Notes under the pieces: model-generated
What the model saw: the letters and a program-made list of their open reading frames with translations, nothing else
The model's database searches: none
What the model was told of the DNA's origin: nothing
Shown: positions 16,762-25,674 of the stretch, in pieces
How the letters are laid out: every line of letters starts with the position of its first letter
Position numbering within the stretch: position 1 is the stretch's first letter
Program-made: the position numbers and the translations under genes
Assembly (NCBI GenBank): GCA_028818855.1
Contig: JAPPMY010000024.1
Span: 20,424 to 58,872 of the forward strand
Direction: 5' to 3'
Length of the DNA stretch: 38,449 bases
Source of the DNA: Rhodospirillales bacterium
GTDB taxonomy: Bacteria; Pseudomonadota; Alphaproteobacteria; UBA828

Positions 16762-18600
16762 ATGGCGACGACGGGAGACCCCCTTCACCAGGCGCGCCGC
16801 GTGCTGCGGGAGGTCTTTGGCTTCGAGGATTTTCGGCCCGGCCAAGCGGCGGCGATCGCGGCCCTCCTGGCTGGGCGTCACGCGCTCACGGTGATGCCGA
16901 CCGGCTCCGGCAAGTCGCTCTGCTTCCAGATCCCCGCGCTGGTCAGCGAAGGGCTTACGGTGGTGGTCTCCCCGCTGATCGCCTTGATGCAGGACCAGGT
17001 GGCCGCGCTCCGGCTCGCAGGCGTCGCGGCGGACTGCATAAACTCCGCCAACGACCGCAACCGGAATGTCGCCGCCTGGCGCGGCGCAGCGGCGGGCGAG
17101 ACGCGGCTCCTCTACATGGCCCCGGAGCGGCTGATGACCGAGCGCATGCTGGCGGCTCTCGCACGCCTGCCCGTCACCCTCTTCGCCATCGACGAAGCCC
17201 ACTGCATCTCGCAGTGGGGCCCCGCCTTCCGGCCCGAGTACGAGGACCTGTGCCGTTTGCGCGATCTCTTCCCCGGCGTCCCCATCGCGGCGCTGACGGC
17301 GACGGCCGATGCGGTGACGCGAGACGACATTGCCCAAAAACTCTTCGGCGGGCAGGTGGAGCAGTTCGTGCTCGGCTTCGACCGCCCCAACATCAGGCTC
17401 ACGGTCGAGATGAAGCGCGAATGGAAGCGCCAGTTGCGGCGCTTCGTCGCCCGCCACGAGGGCCAGAGCGGCATCGTCTACTGCCTGTCGCGACGGAAGA
17501 CGGAGGAGACCGCCGCCATGCTCGCGGACGATGGGGTGCGCGCGCTCCCCTACCACGCGGGCATGAGCAAGGAGGAGCGCGAGGCGCACCAGAACGTCTT
17601 CATGACCGAGGCCGGTGTGGTGATCGTCGCCACCATCGCCTTCGGCATGGGGATCGACAAGGCGGACGTGCGCTTCGTCTTCCACGCCGACCTGCCCGGC
17701 AGCGTCGAGGCCTACTACCAGGAGATCGGCCGCGCCGGGCGCGACGGCGCGCCAGCCGAGGCGCACATGCTCTACGGCCTCGACGACATCAGGATGCGTC
17801 GCCAGTTCATCGAGAACGAGGACGCGGGCTCTGAGCGCAAGCGGCGCGAGCACAAGCGCCTCGACGCGCTGCTGGGCTACTGCGAGGCACCATCCTGCCG
17901 GCGCGCGACGCTGCTGGACTATTTCGGGGAGAGCATCGGCCCCTGCGGCAACTGCGACTGCTGCCTTCATCCGGCCGAGCGCCGGGACGGGACCGAGGAG
18001 GCCCGCATGGCCCTCTCGGCGGTCTACCGCTCAGGCCAACGCTTCGGCGCCGCACACGTGATCGACATCCTGCGAGGCAGCGAGACCGAGAAGATCGTGC
18101 GCTTCGGCCATCACCGGCTTCCGGTCTTCGGAGTAGGAAGGGAGCGGGGCAAGAACGACTGGCGCTCGCTGATCCGCCAGTTGGTTGCGGCGGGGTTGCT
18201 GCGTCTCGATATCGCGGGCTATGGCGGGCTCGCGATCACCGACGCGGGGTTCGATCTGCTGCGGGGCGAGGGCACGTTCCACTACCGCGCCGATAGCGCG
18301 GTCGCGCGTCCCTCCCCTTCGGCCGGCGAAACCCGGCGAGAGGAGGCCCCGGACGCCCTGACCGCAGATCAGGCGGGCCTGCTCGCCCGGCTCAAGGCGC
18401 TCCGGCTGGAGCTGGCGAAGGAGCGCGGGGTGCCCGCCTACGTGGTGTTCCACGATCGCACCCTGATCGACATGGTGCACCGGCAGCCGCGCACGAGAGA
18501 GGAGTTTGCCGAGGTCGACGGCGTCGGCGACGCCAAGCTGGAGCGGTTCGCCGAGCCCTTCCTCGCCGTCATCAACACCGCGCTCTCCGAAGCGGGCTAA
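16762..18600 (+). CDS. recQ: ATP-dependent DNA helicase RecQ
   Basis: A RecQ-family 3'-5' helicase of 612 residues with all three usual parts. The helicase core has Walker A 'MPTGSGKS', the DEAH box 'IDEAHCISQWG' and motif VI 'YYQEIGRAGRDG'. The zinc module follows (Cys in 'YCEAPSCRR' and 'CGNCDCC'), then the winged-helix RQC region ('DILRGSETEKI'). A C-terminal HRDC domain ends the protein ('FHDRTLIDMV', 'VDGVGDAKLERF'). The aromatic-rich loop after the DEAH box reads QWGPAFRPEY rather than the common QWGHDFRPEY. The ATG at 16762 is preferred; a GTG at 16753 is in frame. Neither has a clear ribosome site. Confidence 0.93.
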   Translation: MATTGDPLHQARRVLREVFGFEDFRPGQAAAIAALLAGRHALTVMPTGSGKSLCFQIPALVSEGLTVVVSPLIALMQDQVAALRLAGVAADCINSANDRNRNVAAWRGAAAGETRLLYMAPERLMTERMLAALARLPVTLFAIDEAHCISQWGPAFRPEYEDLCRLRDLFPGVPIAALTATADAVTRDDIAQKLFGGQVEQFVLGFDRPNIRLTVEMKREWKRQLRRFVARHEGQSGIVYCLSRRKTEETAAMLADDGVRALPYHAGMSKEEREAHQNVFMTEAGVVIVATIAFGMGIDKADVRFVFHADLPGSVEAYYQEIGRAGRDGAPAEAHMLYGLDDIRMRRQFIENEDAGSERKRREHKRLDALLGYCEAPSCRRATLLDYFGESIGPCGNCDCCLHPAERRDGTEEARMALSAVYRSGQRFGAAHVIDILRGSETEKIVRFGHHRLPVFGVGRERGKNDWRSLIRQLVAAGLLRLDIAGYGGLAITDAGFDLLRGEGTFHYRADSAVARPSPSAGETRREEAPDALTADQAGLLARLKALRLELAKERGVPAYVVFHDRTLIDMVHRQPRTREEFAEVDGVGDAKLERFAEPFLAVINTALSEAG

Positions 18601-18650
18601 GCGCGAGACCTCCGGGGTCATCCGCCCGCATTACGGCCGGGTGCAGGGCG

Positions 18651-19082
18651 TCATGCCCTCTCCGAAGAGGTGCCCTGGCTCGAATCCCGTTCGATGAGGT
18701 CCCATCGATTGCCGTACCTGTCCTTGAATACAGCCACCATGCCGTACTTTTCGTGTCTGGGTTCCTCCTGAAACTCGACTCCGCGCTTCATGTAAGTCCT
18801 ATAGTCGCGCCAGAAGTCGTCGGTCGTCAGGAACAGGAACACGCGTCCGCCCGACTGGTTCCCGATCGCGGCGCTTTGGCGTTCGCCTCTCGCCTTCGCC
18901 AGAAGAAGACATGCGCCGGCGCCCGGCGAAACCAGGACCCACCGCTTCCCTTCCGAAAGCCTCGTGTCCTCGACGAGCGTGAAGCCGAGCGTGCCGACGA
19001 AATAGTCGATTGCCTCCTGATAGTCCGGGACCAGAACCGTAACGGCTCCGACGGACCTCCGTGGGATGTCGGTTCCTGTCAT
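18651..19082 (-). CDS. VOC (glyoxalase/bleomycin resistance) superfamily protein
   Basis: A single-domain VOC-fold protein of 143 residues. Paired beta-alpha-beta-beta-beta units are visible: 'VGAVTVLVPDYQEAIDYFVG' opens the first and 'GRVFLFLTTDDFWRDYRTY' the second, and it ends with 'AVFKDRYGNRWDLIE', the standard closing strand that carries a metal-ligand Glu. The sequence resembles stand-alone 'VOC family protein' entries near glyoxalase I and extradiol dioxygenases. The reaction cannot be deduced. The ATG at 19082 is chosen over an in-frame TTG at 19118. It lies 115 bases after livM (19198) on the same strand and could be the last gene of that transporter operon, and it converges on recQ. 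Confidence 0.85.
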   Translation of the reverse strand: MTGTDIPRRSVGAVTVLVPDYQEAIDYFVGTLGFTLVEDTRLSEGKRWVLVSPGAGACLLLAKARGERQSAAIGNQSGGRVFLFLTTDDFWRDYRTYMKRGVEFQEEPRHEKYGMVAVFKDRYGNRWDLIERDSSQGTSSERA

Positions 19083-19197
19083 GGCCTGTTCCCGGTCGCT
19101 TCGCGGATGGAGTCGCAAGAGTGTCGTCGGAGGGTTCCCGGTTCCAGTCCAAGCGGGCGGGACGGCCGGCGGGCGACGTGCGTGGCGCGGCCAGGGC

Positions 19198-20262
19198 TTA
19201 CTCGCGCCGTCCCGTGCCGGCGCGGCCGGCTGCCGGCGGGCCAGAGGCGCCCCGCAATCGGCGCAGCTGCCGCCGGCCCCATTCCCAGACCTGCTCCAGC
19301 CCGCCCGCGGCCCCCTGCGGCAGGAGCACGACGATGGCGACGATGAGTGCGCCGTAGCCCATGTTCCTGATCTCGACGAAGTCCTTCATTCCCTCGTCTG
19401 CCAGCATCACCAGTGCGGCACCCAGGATCGGCCCCCAGGCGCGCCCCAGCCCACCGACCACCATCATCGAGATCAGGAAGAGCAGGAGCGGAAGCGACAG
19501 GACGTTGGCGCCGATGACCCGGAAGTGCCCGGCGAAGACGCCGCCGGCGAGCCCGGTGAAGAAGGCCGACATGGCGAAGACGAGGAGCTGGTACTTGAAG
19601 CGGTTGAGCCCGCGGGAGATGCCGTATTCCGGGTTGTCGCGGAGCGCGCGGAAGGCAAAGCCGAGCGGGCTGCGGATGATGACGAACGAGAAGACCAGCG
19701 CCAGCGAGAGCAGGAAGAGCGAGAGGTAGTAGTCGCCCTTCAGGTACTCGCGCCGGCCCAGCATCTCGCGGAAGCCGAAGTCGCCGAATTTGGAGAGGCC
19801 CCGCGTGCCGCCGGTGAAGTTCCGGCAGGTCACGCCCTCCATGTAATAGCAGGCCGTGTCGGTGATGATGAGCAGGTACATCACCTGGGCGATGGCGAGC
19901 GTCAGCAGCGCCACGTAGGGGCCTCGGAGCCTCAGGCAGGCGAGGCCGATCAGGAGGCTGAAGAGGATCGAGCCGATGCCTGCGAGCGGCAGCGCGATCC
20001 AGAGCGAGATCCCGAGGTAGAGCCCCATCATGCCGGTGGCGAAGCCGCCGAAGGCGAAGATCGCCATCTGCGCCAGTGAGAAGATGCCGCCGACGCCGAA
20101 CACCAGGTTCCACTGGGAGACCACCGTCGCCCAGAGGAAGAAGAGCGTGAGCTGGCCGATCAGGTAGCGCGACGGCCCGAGGAAGGGGATCGCGATCATC
20201 ACCGCGACCAGGATCGCGCCGAAGGCGACGTCCCGCCGCCAGTTGGGGCCGGTCTCGAACAT
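19198..20262 (-). CDS. livM: Branched-chain amino acid-type ABC transporter permease LivM (second importer)
   Basis: A 354-residue integral membrane permease of the LivM branch. Landmarks are 'WNLVFGVGGIFSLAQMAIFAFGG', interrupted here by the GVGG turn, the coupling loop 'ALRDNPEYGISRGLNRFK', and 'GGLGRAWGPILGAALVML' near the end. An unusual extracytoplasmic insert with two Cys ('ACYYMEGVTCRNF') may form a disulfide. The protein ends with a short Arg/Ala/Gly-rich cytoplasmic tail, in contrast to the enzyme-bearing tail of the other LivM. Its ATG shares a base with the livH stop (TGATG). Confidence 0.92.
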   Translation of the reverse strand: MFETGPNWRRDVAFGAILVAVMIAIPFLGPSRYLIGQLTLFFLWATVVSQWNLVFGVGGIFSLAQMAIFAFGGFATGMMGLYLGISLWIALPLAGIGSILFSLLIGLACLRLRGPYVALLTLAIAQVMYLLIITDTACYYMEGVTCRNFTGGTRGLSKFGDFGFREMLGRREYLKGDYYLSLFLLSLALVFSFVIIRSPLGFAFRALRDNPEYGISRGLNRFKYQLLVFAMSAFFTGLAGGVFAGHFRVIGANVLSLPLLLFLISMMVVGGLGRAWGPILGAALVMLADEGMKDFVEIRNMGYGALIVAIVVLLPQGAAGGLEQVWEWGRRQLRRLRGASGPPAAGRAGTGRRE

Positions 20263-21140
20263 CAGACGCGGCGCACCTGGCGGCGCCCGAACACGCCGTA
20301 GGGGCGCCAGATGAGCGCGACGATGACCAGCGCCAGCAGCGCCGGAAAGCCGAAGCGGACGCCGACGGCGAACTGCACCACCGCCTCGAACAGGCCGAGG
20401 ACGAAGGCCGCGATGAGCGCGCCTGGCACATTGCCGAGGCCCGCGATGACGCAGATGATGAAGGCCTTGAGCATGGGGTCGTAGCCCATGGTCGGCGCGA
20501 GCGTCGTGATCGAGCTCAGCATGACGCCGGAGACCGCAGCCACGACGCCCGCGATCCCCATCACCTGGGCGAAGACGCGGCCGACGTTGACCCCCATGAG
20601 CTGGGCGGCCTCGCGGTTGAGCGCCGTGGCCCGGATGGCACGGCCCATGCGCGTGCGCGAGAGCAACGCGGCGACCAGCAGCATGGTGACGACGGCGAGA
20701 ATCAGGATCAGCACGTTCTGGAAGCGGACGAAGACGCTGGAGATGTAGAAGCCCTCCTCGATGGAGAAGGGCTGCGGGAAGGGATAGGCGCCGTAGATCA
20801 GCAGCGTCACCTGCTCGAGGAAGATGGCGAGGCCGACGGTGGCGATGATGACGTTGGTCTCGAACGCCGGGTGCCGGTACATGAAGCGGAAGATGATGTG
20901 GTAGATCAGGAGCCCCACCACGAAGCTCACGATCATTGCCGCCGGCAGGCCGAGATACCAGGGCAGGCCCACGTGAAGCACCGCCGAATAGGAGGCGTAG
21001 CCGCCGATGGTGAGCAGCGCGCCGTGCGCCATGTTGAGCACGCCCATCGCCCCCCAGACGAGCGAGAGCCCGATGGCGCTGGCGGCATACATCGCGCCCA
21101 GCGTGAGGCCGCTGACGATGATCTGGACGACCGTTTCCAC
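20262..21140 (-). CDS. livH: Branched-chain amino acid-type ABC transporter permease LivH (second importer)
   Basis: A 292-residue LivH-type permease. It begins 'VQIIVSGLTLGAMYAASAIG' and continues 'SLVWGAMGVLNMAHGALL', the standard first helices of the family. The cytoplasmic coupling loop is 'RAIRATALNREAAQLMGV'. The gene starts 9 bases after livF and overlaps livM by one base, so the four transporter genes form a tightly packed unit. It forms the pore with LivM, and the Tat-exported binding protein at 22696-24060 would deliver substrate to it. Confidence 0.92.
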   Translation of the reverse strand: METVVQIIVSGLTLGAMYAASAIGLSLVWGAMGVLNMAHGALLTIGGYASYSAVLHVGLPWYLGLPAAMIVSFVVGLLIYHIIFRFMYRHPAFETNVIIATVGLAIFLEQVTLLIYGAYPFPQPFSIEEGFYISSVFVRFQNVLILILAVVTMLLVAALLSRTRMGRAIRATALNREAAQLMGVNVGRVFAQVMGIAGVVAAVSGVMLSSITTLAPTMGYDPMLKAFIICVIAGLGNVPGALIAAFVLGLFEAVVQFAVGVRFGFPALLALVIVALIWRPYGVFGRRQVRRV

Positions 21141-21149
21141 CGCGCTGCC

Positions 21150-21866
21150 TCAGCCGCCGAGGTAGGTCTCGACGATCTCGTCGTGCAGGTCGAGCTCGCC
21201 GGCGGTGCCCTGCCAGACGAACTCACCGTGGTCGAGCAGGTAGATTCGATCCGCGAGGTCGGCGACGCGGCTCGCGTTCTCCTCCACCAGCAGGATCGTC
21301 CGGCCCCCCTCCTTGAGCGCGCGGATCAGGCTGTAGATGGTGTCGATCGCGATGGGAGCCAGACCCAGCGAGGGCTCGTCGATCAGCAGGATGCGCCCGC
21401 CGGTCATCATCCCGCGCCCGATCGCGAGCATCCGCCGCTCGCCGCCGGAGAGCGTGGACGCGATCTGGCTTTCCCGCTCCTCGAGCCTCGGCAGCAGCGC
21501 GTAGACCTCCTTGAGGCTGGTGTCGAGCACGCGGTAGGGCCCCGGCAGGTAGGCCCCCATGAGGAGATTGTCGCGCACGGTCATCTCCGAGAAGATCATG
21601 TCGCCCTGCGGGATGTGGACGATGCCGAGCGCCACGATCCGGTCCACGCGCGCGCCTCCGATCGCCTTGCCGTCCAGGCGGATCTCGCCTGCCATGGGAT
21701 GGATCAGGCCGGAGACCGCGCGCAGCAGCGTCGTCTTGCCGTGGCCGTTGGGGCCGATGATGGTGATGAGGCCGCCCTGCGGCACACCGAACGAGATGTC
21801 CCGCAGCACGCGCTGGCCGTGGTAGCCAGCGTCGAGCGAATCGACTTCCAGGAGCGGCTCCGTCAT
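21150..21866 (-). CDS. livF: Branched-chain amino acid-type ABC transporter ATPase LivF (second importer)
   Basis: An ATPase subunit of 238 residues with intact motifs: Walker A GPNGHGKT, signature LSGGERR, Walker B 'ILLIDEPSLGLAP' and the 'LLVEEN' switch segment typical of LivF. The Walker A has His in place of the usual Ala (NGHGKT), a conservative loop change. The ATG at 21866 overlaps the livG stop (ATGA). It pairs with LivG to power the second importer. Confidence 0.93.
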   Translation of the reverse strand: MTEPLLEVDSLDAGYHGQRVLRDISFGVPQGGLITIIGPNGHGKTTLLRAVSGLIHPMAGEIRLDGKAIGGARVDRIVALGIVHIPQGDMIFSEMTVRDNLLMGAYLPGPYRVLDTSLKEVYALLPRLEERESQIASTLSGGERRMLAIGRGMMTGGRILLIDEPSLGLAPIAIDTIYSLIRALKEGGRTILLVEENASRVADLADRIYLLDHGEFVWQGTAGELDLHDEIVETYLGG

Positions 21867-22687
21867 GGCTGGCTCGCGGCCCCCTCGTCGGGCGCGGGCT
21901 GGTCCTCGAGCATGTGCTGCAGGCGCCGCGACGAGCCCTCGCCCAGGTAGACGTCCACCACGGTCTTGTCGTGAACGAGGCCGGTCGCCGAGCCTTCGAA
22001 GATCTTCTCGCCGTGGTGCATGATGAGCACCCGGTCCGAGAGCCGCACCAGGAAGCGCATCACGTGCTCGATGAGCATGATGGTGAGCCCGCGCTCCTTG
22101 AGCCGCTGGACGAGAGCCATCACCTCGTCAATCTCCTGCGGATTGAGGCCGCCCACCGGCTCGTCCATCAGCAGCATCTTGGGCTGGGTGGCGAGCGCGC
22201 CCGCCACCATCAGGAGCTTGCGGTGGTAGGTGGGCAGCGTCTGCACCGTCTCCTGGGCAACCTCCTCCAGGCCCACGAAGGCCATCGCCTCGTCGGCGAG
22301 CCTCTGGGTTTCCCGGTCGAAGCGCAGCCCCGGGATGAGACGATTGTGGCGCCCGAAGTAGGCCGCAATCATCGTGTTCTCGCGCGCCGTCAGCGTGTCG
22401 AAGCCGGCGTTCAACTGAAAGGTGCGCGCCATGCCGAGCTGGCAGGTGCGGTCGGGCGTGGCCCGCGTGATGGTCTTGCCGTCGAAGGTGATGCTGCCGG
22501 CGGTGGCCGGGTTGAGACCCGAGATCACGTCGAAGAGCGTCGTCTTGCCGGCGCCGTTGGGGCCGCCGATCCCGAGCGCCTCGCCCGGGAAGACGTCGAA
22601 CGTCATGTCGCGAACGGCGGCCAGGGCGCCGAAATACTTGTCGACGCCCTGGCAGGAGAGCAAGGCCTCCGTCGCCGTTCGCTCCAT
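21863..22687 (-). CDS. livG: Branched-chain amino acid-type ABC transporter ATPase LivG (second importer)
   Basis: A 274-residue ATPase. Walker A GPNGAGKT, Walker B 'MLLMDEPVGGLNP' and the H-loop 'LIEHVMR' are all clear. The signature position reads 'LPTYHRKLLMVAGAL', which lacks the serine and both glycines of LSGGQ. The same kind of change is present in the other LivG of this window. The C-terminus carries the usual LivG extension ('VVDVYLGEG') and an acidic tail. The gene follows the binding protein gene by 8 bases and overlaps livF by 4. Confidence 0.92.
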   Translation of the reverse strand: MERTATEALLSCQGVDKYFGALAAVRDMTFDVFPGEALGIGGPNGAGKTTLFDVISGLNPATAGSITFDGKTITRATPDRTCQLGMARTFQLNAGFDTLTARENTMIAAYFGRHNRLIPGLRFDRETQRLADEAMAFVGLEEVAQETVQTLPTYHRKLLMVAGALATQPKMLLMDEPVGGLNPQEIDEVMALVQRLKERGLTIMLIEHVMRFLVRLSDRVLIMHHGEKIFEGSATGLVHDKTVVDVYLGEGSSRRLQHMLEDQPAPDEGAASQP

Positions 22688-22695
22688 GACGGGGC

Positions 22696-24060
22696 TTAGG
22701 CGTTAATCCACGGCGGCACCTGGAACTGCGCCGTCTCGTAGGGCGACGGCGCGATCAGCTTGCCCTGCTCCAGGTGGTTCTGAACCTGGAGGAACTGGTG
22801 GGGCATGCCGAGCGAGGGGTCCGGGGTCTCGGTCGGGTAGGTACGGGCCGCCTGGTAGGGCAGCACCCACGCCGTCGCCCCCTGCACGCCGCGATAGATC
22901 ATGCGGCGGATGCGCTCGCAGACCTTTTCGTTCTGCTCGAACTCGCCGGGCCCGCCGGTACCGCCGGCGAGCGCGGATGCGATCGCCCAATAGTGGCACG
23001 AATCGTAGGGCTGGGAGCCGGTGAGCGGGCTCGCGCTCTCGCCGAACGCCGAGTTGAAGCGCTTGAAGTACTCCTGGCCCAGCTCGTCCTGCAGCGCGCC
23101 GACCACCGTGGCGAAGAGCACGCCGTTGGTGGCCTCCTTGCCGATCTCGCGGAAGGCCGCGAGCAGCGGGCCGTACTGCATGTAGACCAGGCTCGGCGTG
23201 GGATTGGGCACGAACTGCATCATGAATTGCGCGAGATCCTGCGGCACCCAGTGGGTGATCGCGATGGCCGCCGGCGGGTCGTTGCGGATCTTCTGCAGCG
23301 TCGGCCCCCATTCGGAGATCGGCACCACCACGGTCTCGTAGAGGCTGATCTCCCAGCCGTACTTCTCCGCTGAATCGCGCATCGCGTTGGCGATGACCAC
23401 GCTGTAGTTCTGCGAGCCGGTGACGATGGCGACCTTGCGGTTGGGCGCCTCCCACTTGCCGCTGTCGTTGAGGTCGCTGATGAACTTCATGAAACCCTCG
23501 CCGTACCAGTACTCGGCGGGGTCGGCCATGAAGATGCTGTAGTAGGTCTCGGGATCGTTGCCCACCGTCTCGTGGTGCACGATGTCGGTGTTGTGGTGGA
23601 TGTAGGGCACGCCCGCATCGGCGATCGTGTCGTACTCGGCGGTGACGGCGCCGGTGTTGTAGCCATTGATGATCGCGTGGACCTCGTGGCGGTCGAGCAG
23701 GCGCTGCATCGCCGGGATGATGTTGTCGGCGCCCTGCTCCTTGCTGTCCTCGAACACAGGCGCCAGCGGCCGGCCGAGGATGCCGCCCATCATGTTGATC
23801 TCGTCGCAGGCGAGCTCGAGCCCGCTCTTGAACGAGAGGCCGTCGGCAGCGGCCCAGCCGGTGAGCGGCACGCAGCCGCCGACCGGAATCGGATCGCCTT
23901 CGGCGCGGGCTCCGTCGTTGATGTCCGCGAGCAGGCCGCTCGACATGGCGGCGGCACCGAAACCGGTGAGACCTGCCGCCTTCATGAAGTTCCGCCGGCT
24001 CTGGAGGAAGCGCTTGCGTGCGCCTTCCTCTCTCCGTGTTCCGCGGCGTTTGATGATCAT
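22696..24060 (-). CDS. Tat-exported ABC transporter substrate-binding protein (second importer)
   Basis: A Peripla_BP_6 family binding protein of 454 residues. The ATG at 24060 has GGAGGAAGG upstream. The N-terminus carries a full twin-arginine motif, SRRNFMK, near residues 21-27, after a basic stretch and before an Ala/Gly-rich hydrophobic core, so export is by the Tat route in folded form. The mature protein opens 'PIPVGGCVPLTGWAAADG' and contains the acidic/amide hinge 'DSKEQGADNIIPAMQRLLD', as in UrtA/AmiC-like proteins. It heads the livGFHM operon and is divergent from the molybdenum hydroxylase genes, which suggests one shared substrate. Tat export is less common than Sec for this family. 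Confidence 0.91.
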   Translation of the reverse strand: MIIKRRGTRREEGARKRFLQSRRNFMKAAGLTGFGAAAMSSGLLADINDGARAEGDPIPVGGCVPLTGWAAADGLSFKSGLELACDEINMMGGILGRPLAPVFEDSKEQGADNIIPAMQRLLDRHEVHAIINGYNTGAVTAEYDTIADAGVPYIHHNTDIVHHETVGNDPETYYSIFMADPAEYWYGEGFMKFISDLNDSGKWEAPNRKVAIVTGSQNYSVVIANAMRDSAEKYGWEISLYETVVVPISEWGPTLQKIRNDPPAAIAITHWVPQDLAQFMMQFVPNPTPSLVYMQYGPLLAAFREIGKEATNGVLFATVVGALQDELGQEYFKRFNSAFGESASPLTGSQPYDSCHYWAIASALAGGTGGPGEFEQNEKVCERIRRMIYRGVQGATAWVLPYQAARTYPTETPDPSLGMPHQFLQVQNHLEQGKLIAPSPYETAQFQVPPWINA

Positions 24061-24272
24061 GGTTGCCTTCCTCCCTCTCGAATTTGCACCGGGCCAGAGT
24101 CTGCCCGGCTCCGGGGCAGTTCGCAATTGGGGAACACGCAGACTGCCGCCGGCACGCGACGAGTCGGGCTCAGGCGGCAACCGGGTTGGCCGGATTGGCA
24201 GTTTCGGAGCGGAAGCCGGGTTACGTTGGGCCGTTTCAGGCACGAGGGATTCGGCATAGGCTGAGGGCCGTC
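24061..24272. promoter_or_regulatory. Divergent intergenic region, importer / molybdenum hydroxylase
   Basis: This 212-base region separates two operons transcribed in opposite directions and must hold both promoters. Two inverted repeats are visible: CTGCCC (24101-24106) with GGGCAG (24114-24119), and TGCCGCC (24144-24150) with GGCGGCA (24173-24179). Both are plausible regulator sites, but GC-rich sequence yields such repeats by chance. No clear sigma-70-type pair was found and no regulator gene is adjacent. Confidence 0.3.
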
Positions 24273-25154
24273 ATGTATCCGGCGCCGATCGAGGCCTATT
24301 TCGCACCCAAGACCATCGAGGAAGCGCTGCAGAACCGCGCCGACGCCGGTGACGACGCGGTGTTCATCGCCGGCGGCATGAGCCTGATGCAGGCGATGAG
24401 GGCGCGCCTGATGACGCCGCGGGTGCTGATCGACCTGAACGAGGTGGAGGAGCTGAGCGGCCTCGCCAGAGGCCCGCGCGGCGTGACCGTGCGCCCCCTC
24501 ACCCGCTACCGCGAGCTGGCCAAAACCTCGGCCCTGCGCGGCGCCCTCCAGGCACTGGGTGACGCGGCAGCAACAGTGGGCGACCGGCAGGTGCGCAATG
24601 CCGGCACCATCGGCGGCAATCTCTGCTGGAACCGCGTCGCCTCCTGCATGCCCAGCGCCTGTCTCTGCCTCGATGCGACTCTCGTCCTCACCTCGCTGGC
24701 CGGTGGCGCGCGCGTGGTCCCGATCGACGCGTTCCTGATCGGGCCGCTGGAAACCGCGCTCAGGGAAGACGAGCTGCTGACCGAGATCAACTTCCCCGCT
24801 TCCAGGCAACGGGGGGTCGGGAGCGCGTACGAGAAGCTGGGCGCGACGGTGGATGGATTGCCGATCGTCGGCATCGCGGCCTCGGTGGAGGTGGACGAGG
24901 CCGGCGTCTGCACGCACGCCCGCTTCAGCGTCGGCGGGGTTCTGCCGACCGCCCAGCGCTTCGATGGCGTGGGCGAGGTGCTCCGAAGCCGGCCGGGCAC
25001 AGCCAAGGCCTTCGCCGAGGCGGCGGGCGCTGCGGCCGAAGCAATCGAGACACAATCGGACCATCTGGCCAGCGCCCACTACCGCAAGGTGCTGATCCGC
25101 ACCCTCGGCCGCGACGTGCTGGCCGAGGCCCACGCCCGCGCGACGGGAGGGTAG
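24273..25154 (+). CDS. Molybdenum hydroxylase, FAD-binding medium subunit (CoxM/XdhB-like)
   Basis: The FAD subunit of a xanthine-dehydrogenase-family enzyme, 293 residues. The two FAD-binding motifs are present as 'IAGGMSLMQAMRARL' (near residue 30) and 'NAGTIGGNLCWNRVASC' (near 110). The second ends unusually where most relatives have ADPxxD. The CO-dehydrogenase flavoprotein C-terminal domain follows from about residue 175. GAGGG lies 5-10 bases before the ATG at 24273. It passes electrons from the [2Fe-2S] subunit (25159-25674) to an acceptor. It is the first gene of a three-gene operon, in the order FAD, Fe-S, Mo typical of CO-dehydrogenase-like enzymes. Confidence 0.9.
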   Translation: MYPAPIEAYFAPKTIEEALQNRADAGDDAVFIAGGMSLMQAMRARLMTPRVLIDLNEVEELSGLARGPRGVTVRPLTRYRELAKTSALRGALQALGDAAATVGDRQVRNAGTIGGNLCWNRVASCMPSACLCLDATLVLTSLAGGARVVPIDAFLIGPLETALREDELLTEINFPASRQRGVGSAYEKLGATVDGLPIVGIAASVEVDEAGVCTHARFSVGGVLPTAQRFDGVGEVLRSRPGTAKAFAEAAGAAAEAIETQSDHLASAHYRKVLIRTLGRDVLAEAHARATGG

Positions 25155-25158
25155 GGTC

Positions 25159-25674
25159 GTGCAGAAGACGATCACGGTCACCGTCAACGGCCGGACCTAC
25201 GAGCGGACCGTGCCGATCCGCCTCCTCCTCGTCGATTTCATCCGCGACAAGTGCGGCCTCACCGGCACACACGTCGGCTGCTCGTACGAAGGGCGCTGCG
25301 GAGCCTGCACGGTGCAGATCGAGGGACGGGCCCACAAGTCCTGCATGAAGCTCGCGGTGCAGGCCGATGGCAAGGCGATCACCACCATCGAGGGCCTCAG
25401 CCGGGGCGGCAAGCTGCACCGCCTGCAGGAGACGTTCCGCCGCTATCACGCGCTGCAGTGCGGCTTCTGCACGAGCGGGATCCTCATGAACGCGGCCGAC
25501 TTCCTTGACGAGAACATCAACCCGAACGAAGAGGACGTGCGCCGCGCCCTGGTGGGCAATCTCTGCCGCTGCACCGGCTATGCCCACATCGTGGAGGCCA
25601 TCCTCGCCGCCTCGGCCATGCGCCACGGGCTGAAGCCCGAACCGCCGCCGGCGGAAACCGAGGGCGCGCCGTGA
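25159..25674 (+). CDS. Molybdenum hydroxylase, [2Fe-2S] small subunit (CoxS/XdhC-like)
   Basis: The iron-sulfur subunit, 171 residues, starting with GTG at 25159, four bases after the FAD subunit stop. It has two domains. The plant-ferredoxin-like domain carries Cys41, Cys47, Cys50 and Cys62; the helical C-terminal domain carries 'QCGFCTSG' and 'NLCRCTGY', which hold the cluster near the molybdenum centre. In the first domain the spacing between the first two Cys is five residues (CSYEGRC) instead of the normal four. The codons confirm this spacing. The remaining spacing (C-x2-C-x11-C) is standard. The stop overlaps the GTG of the large subunit. Confidence 0.92.
   Translation: MQKTITVTVNGRTYERTVPIRLLLVDFIRDKCGLTGTHVGCSYEGRCGACTVQIEGRAHKSCMKLAVQADGKAITTIEGLSRGGKLHRLQETFRRYHALQCGFCTSGILMNAADFLDENINPNEEDVRRALVGNLCRCTGYAHIVEAILAASAMRHGLKPEPPPAETEGAP

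Noticed and set aside
15331..17970. 879-codon minus-strand frame antisense to RidA, epimerase and recQ
   Set aside because: Three well-supported plus-strand genes with clear motifs occupy the same bases.
18641..18656. AGGGC/GCCCT hairpin as a terminator between recQ and the VOC gene
   Set aside because: The stem is only 5 bp, overlaps the VOC stop codon and has no T-tract.
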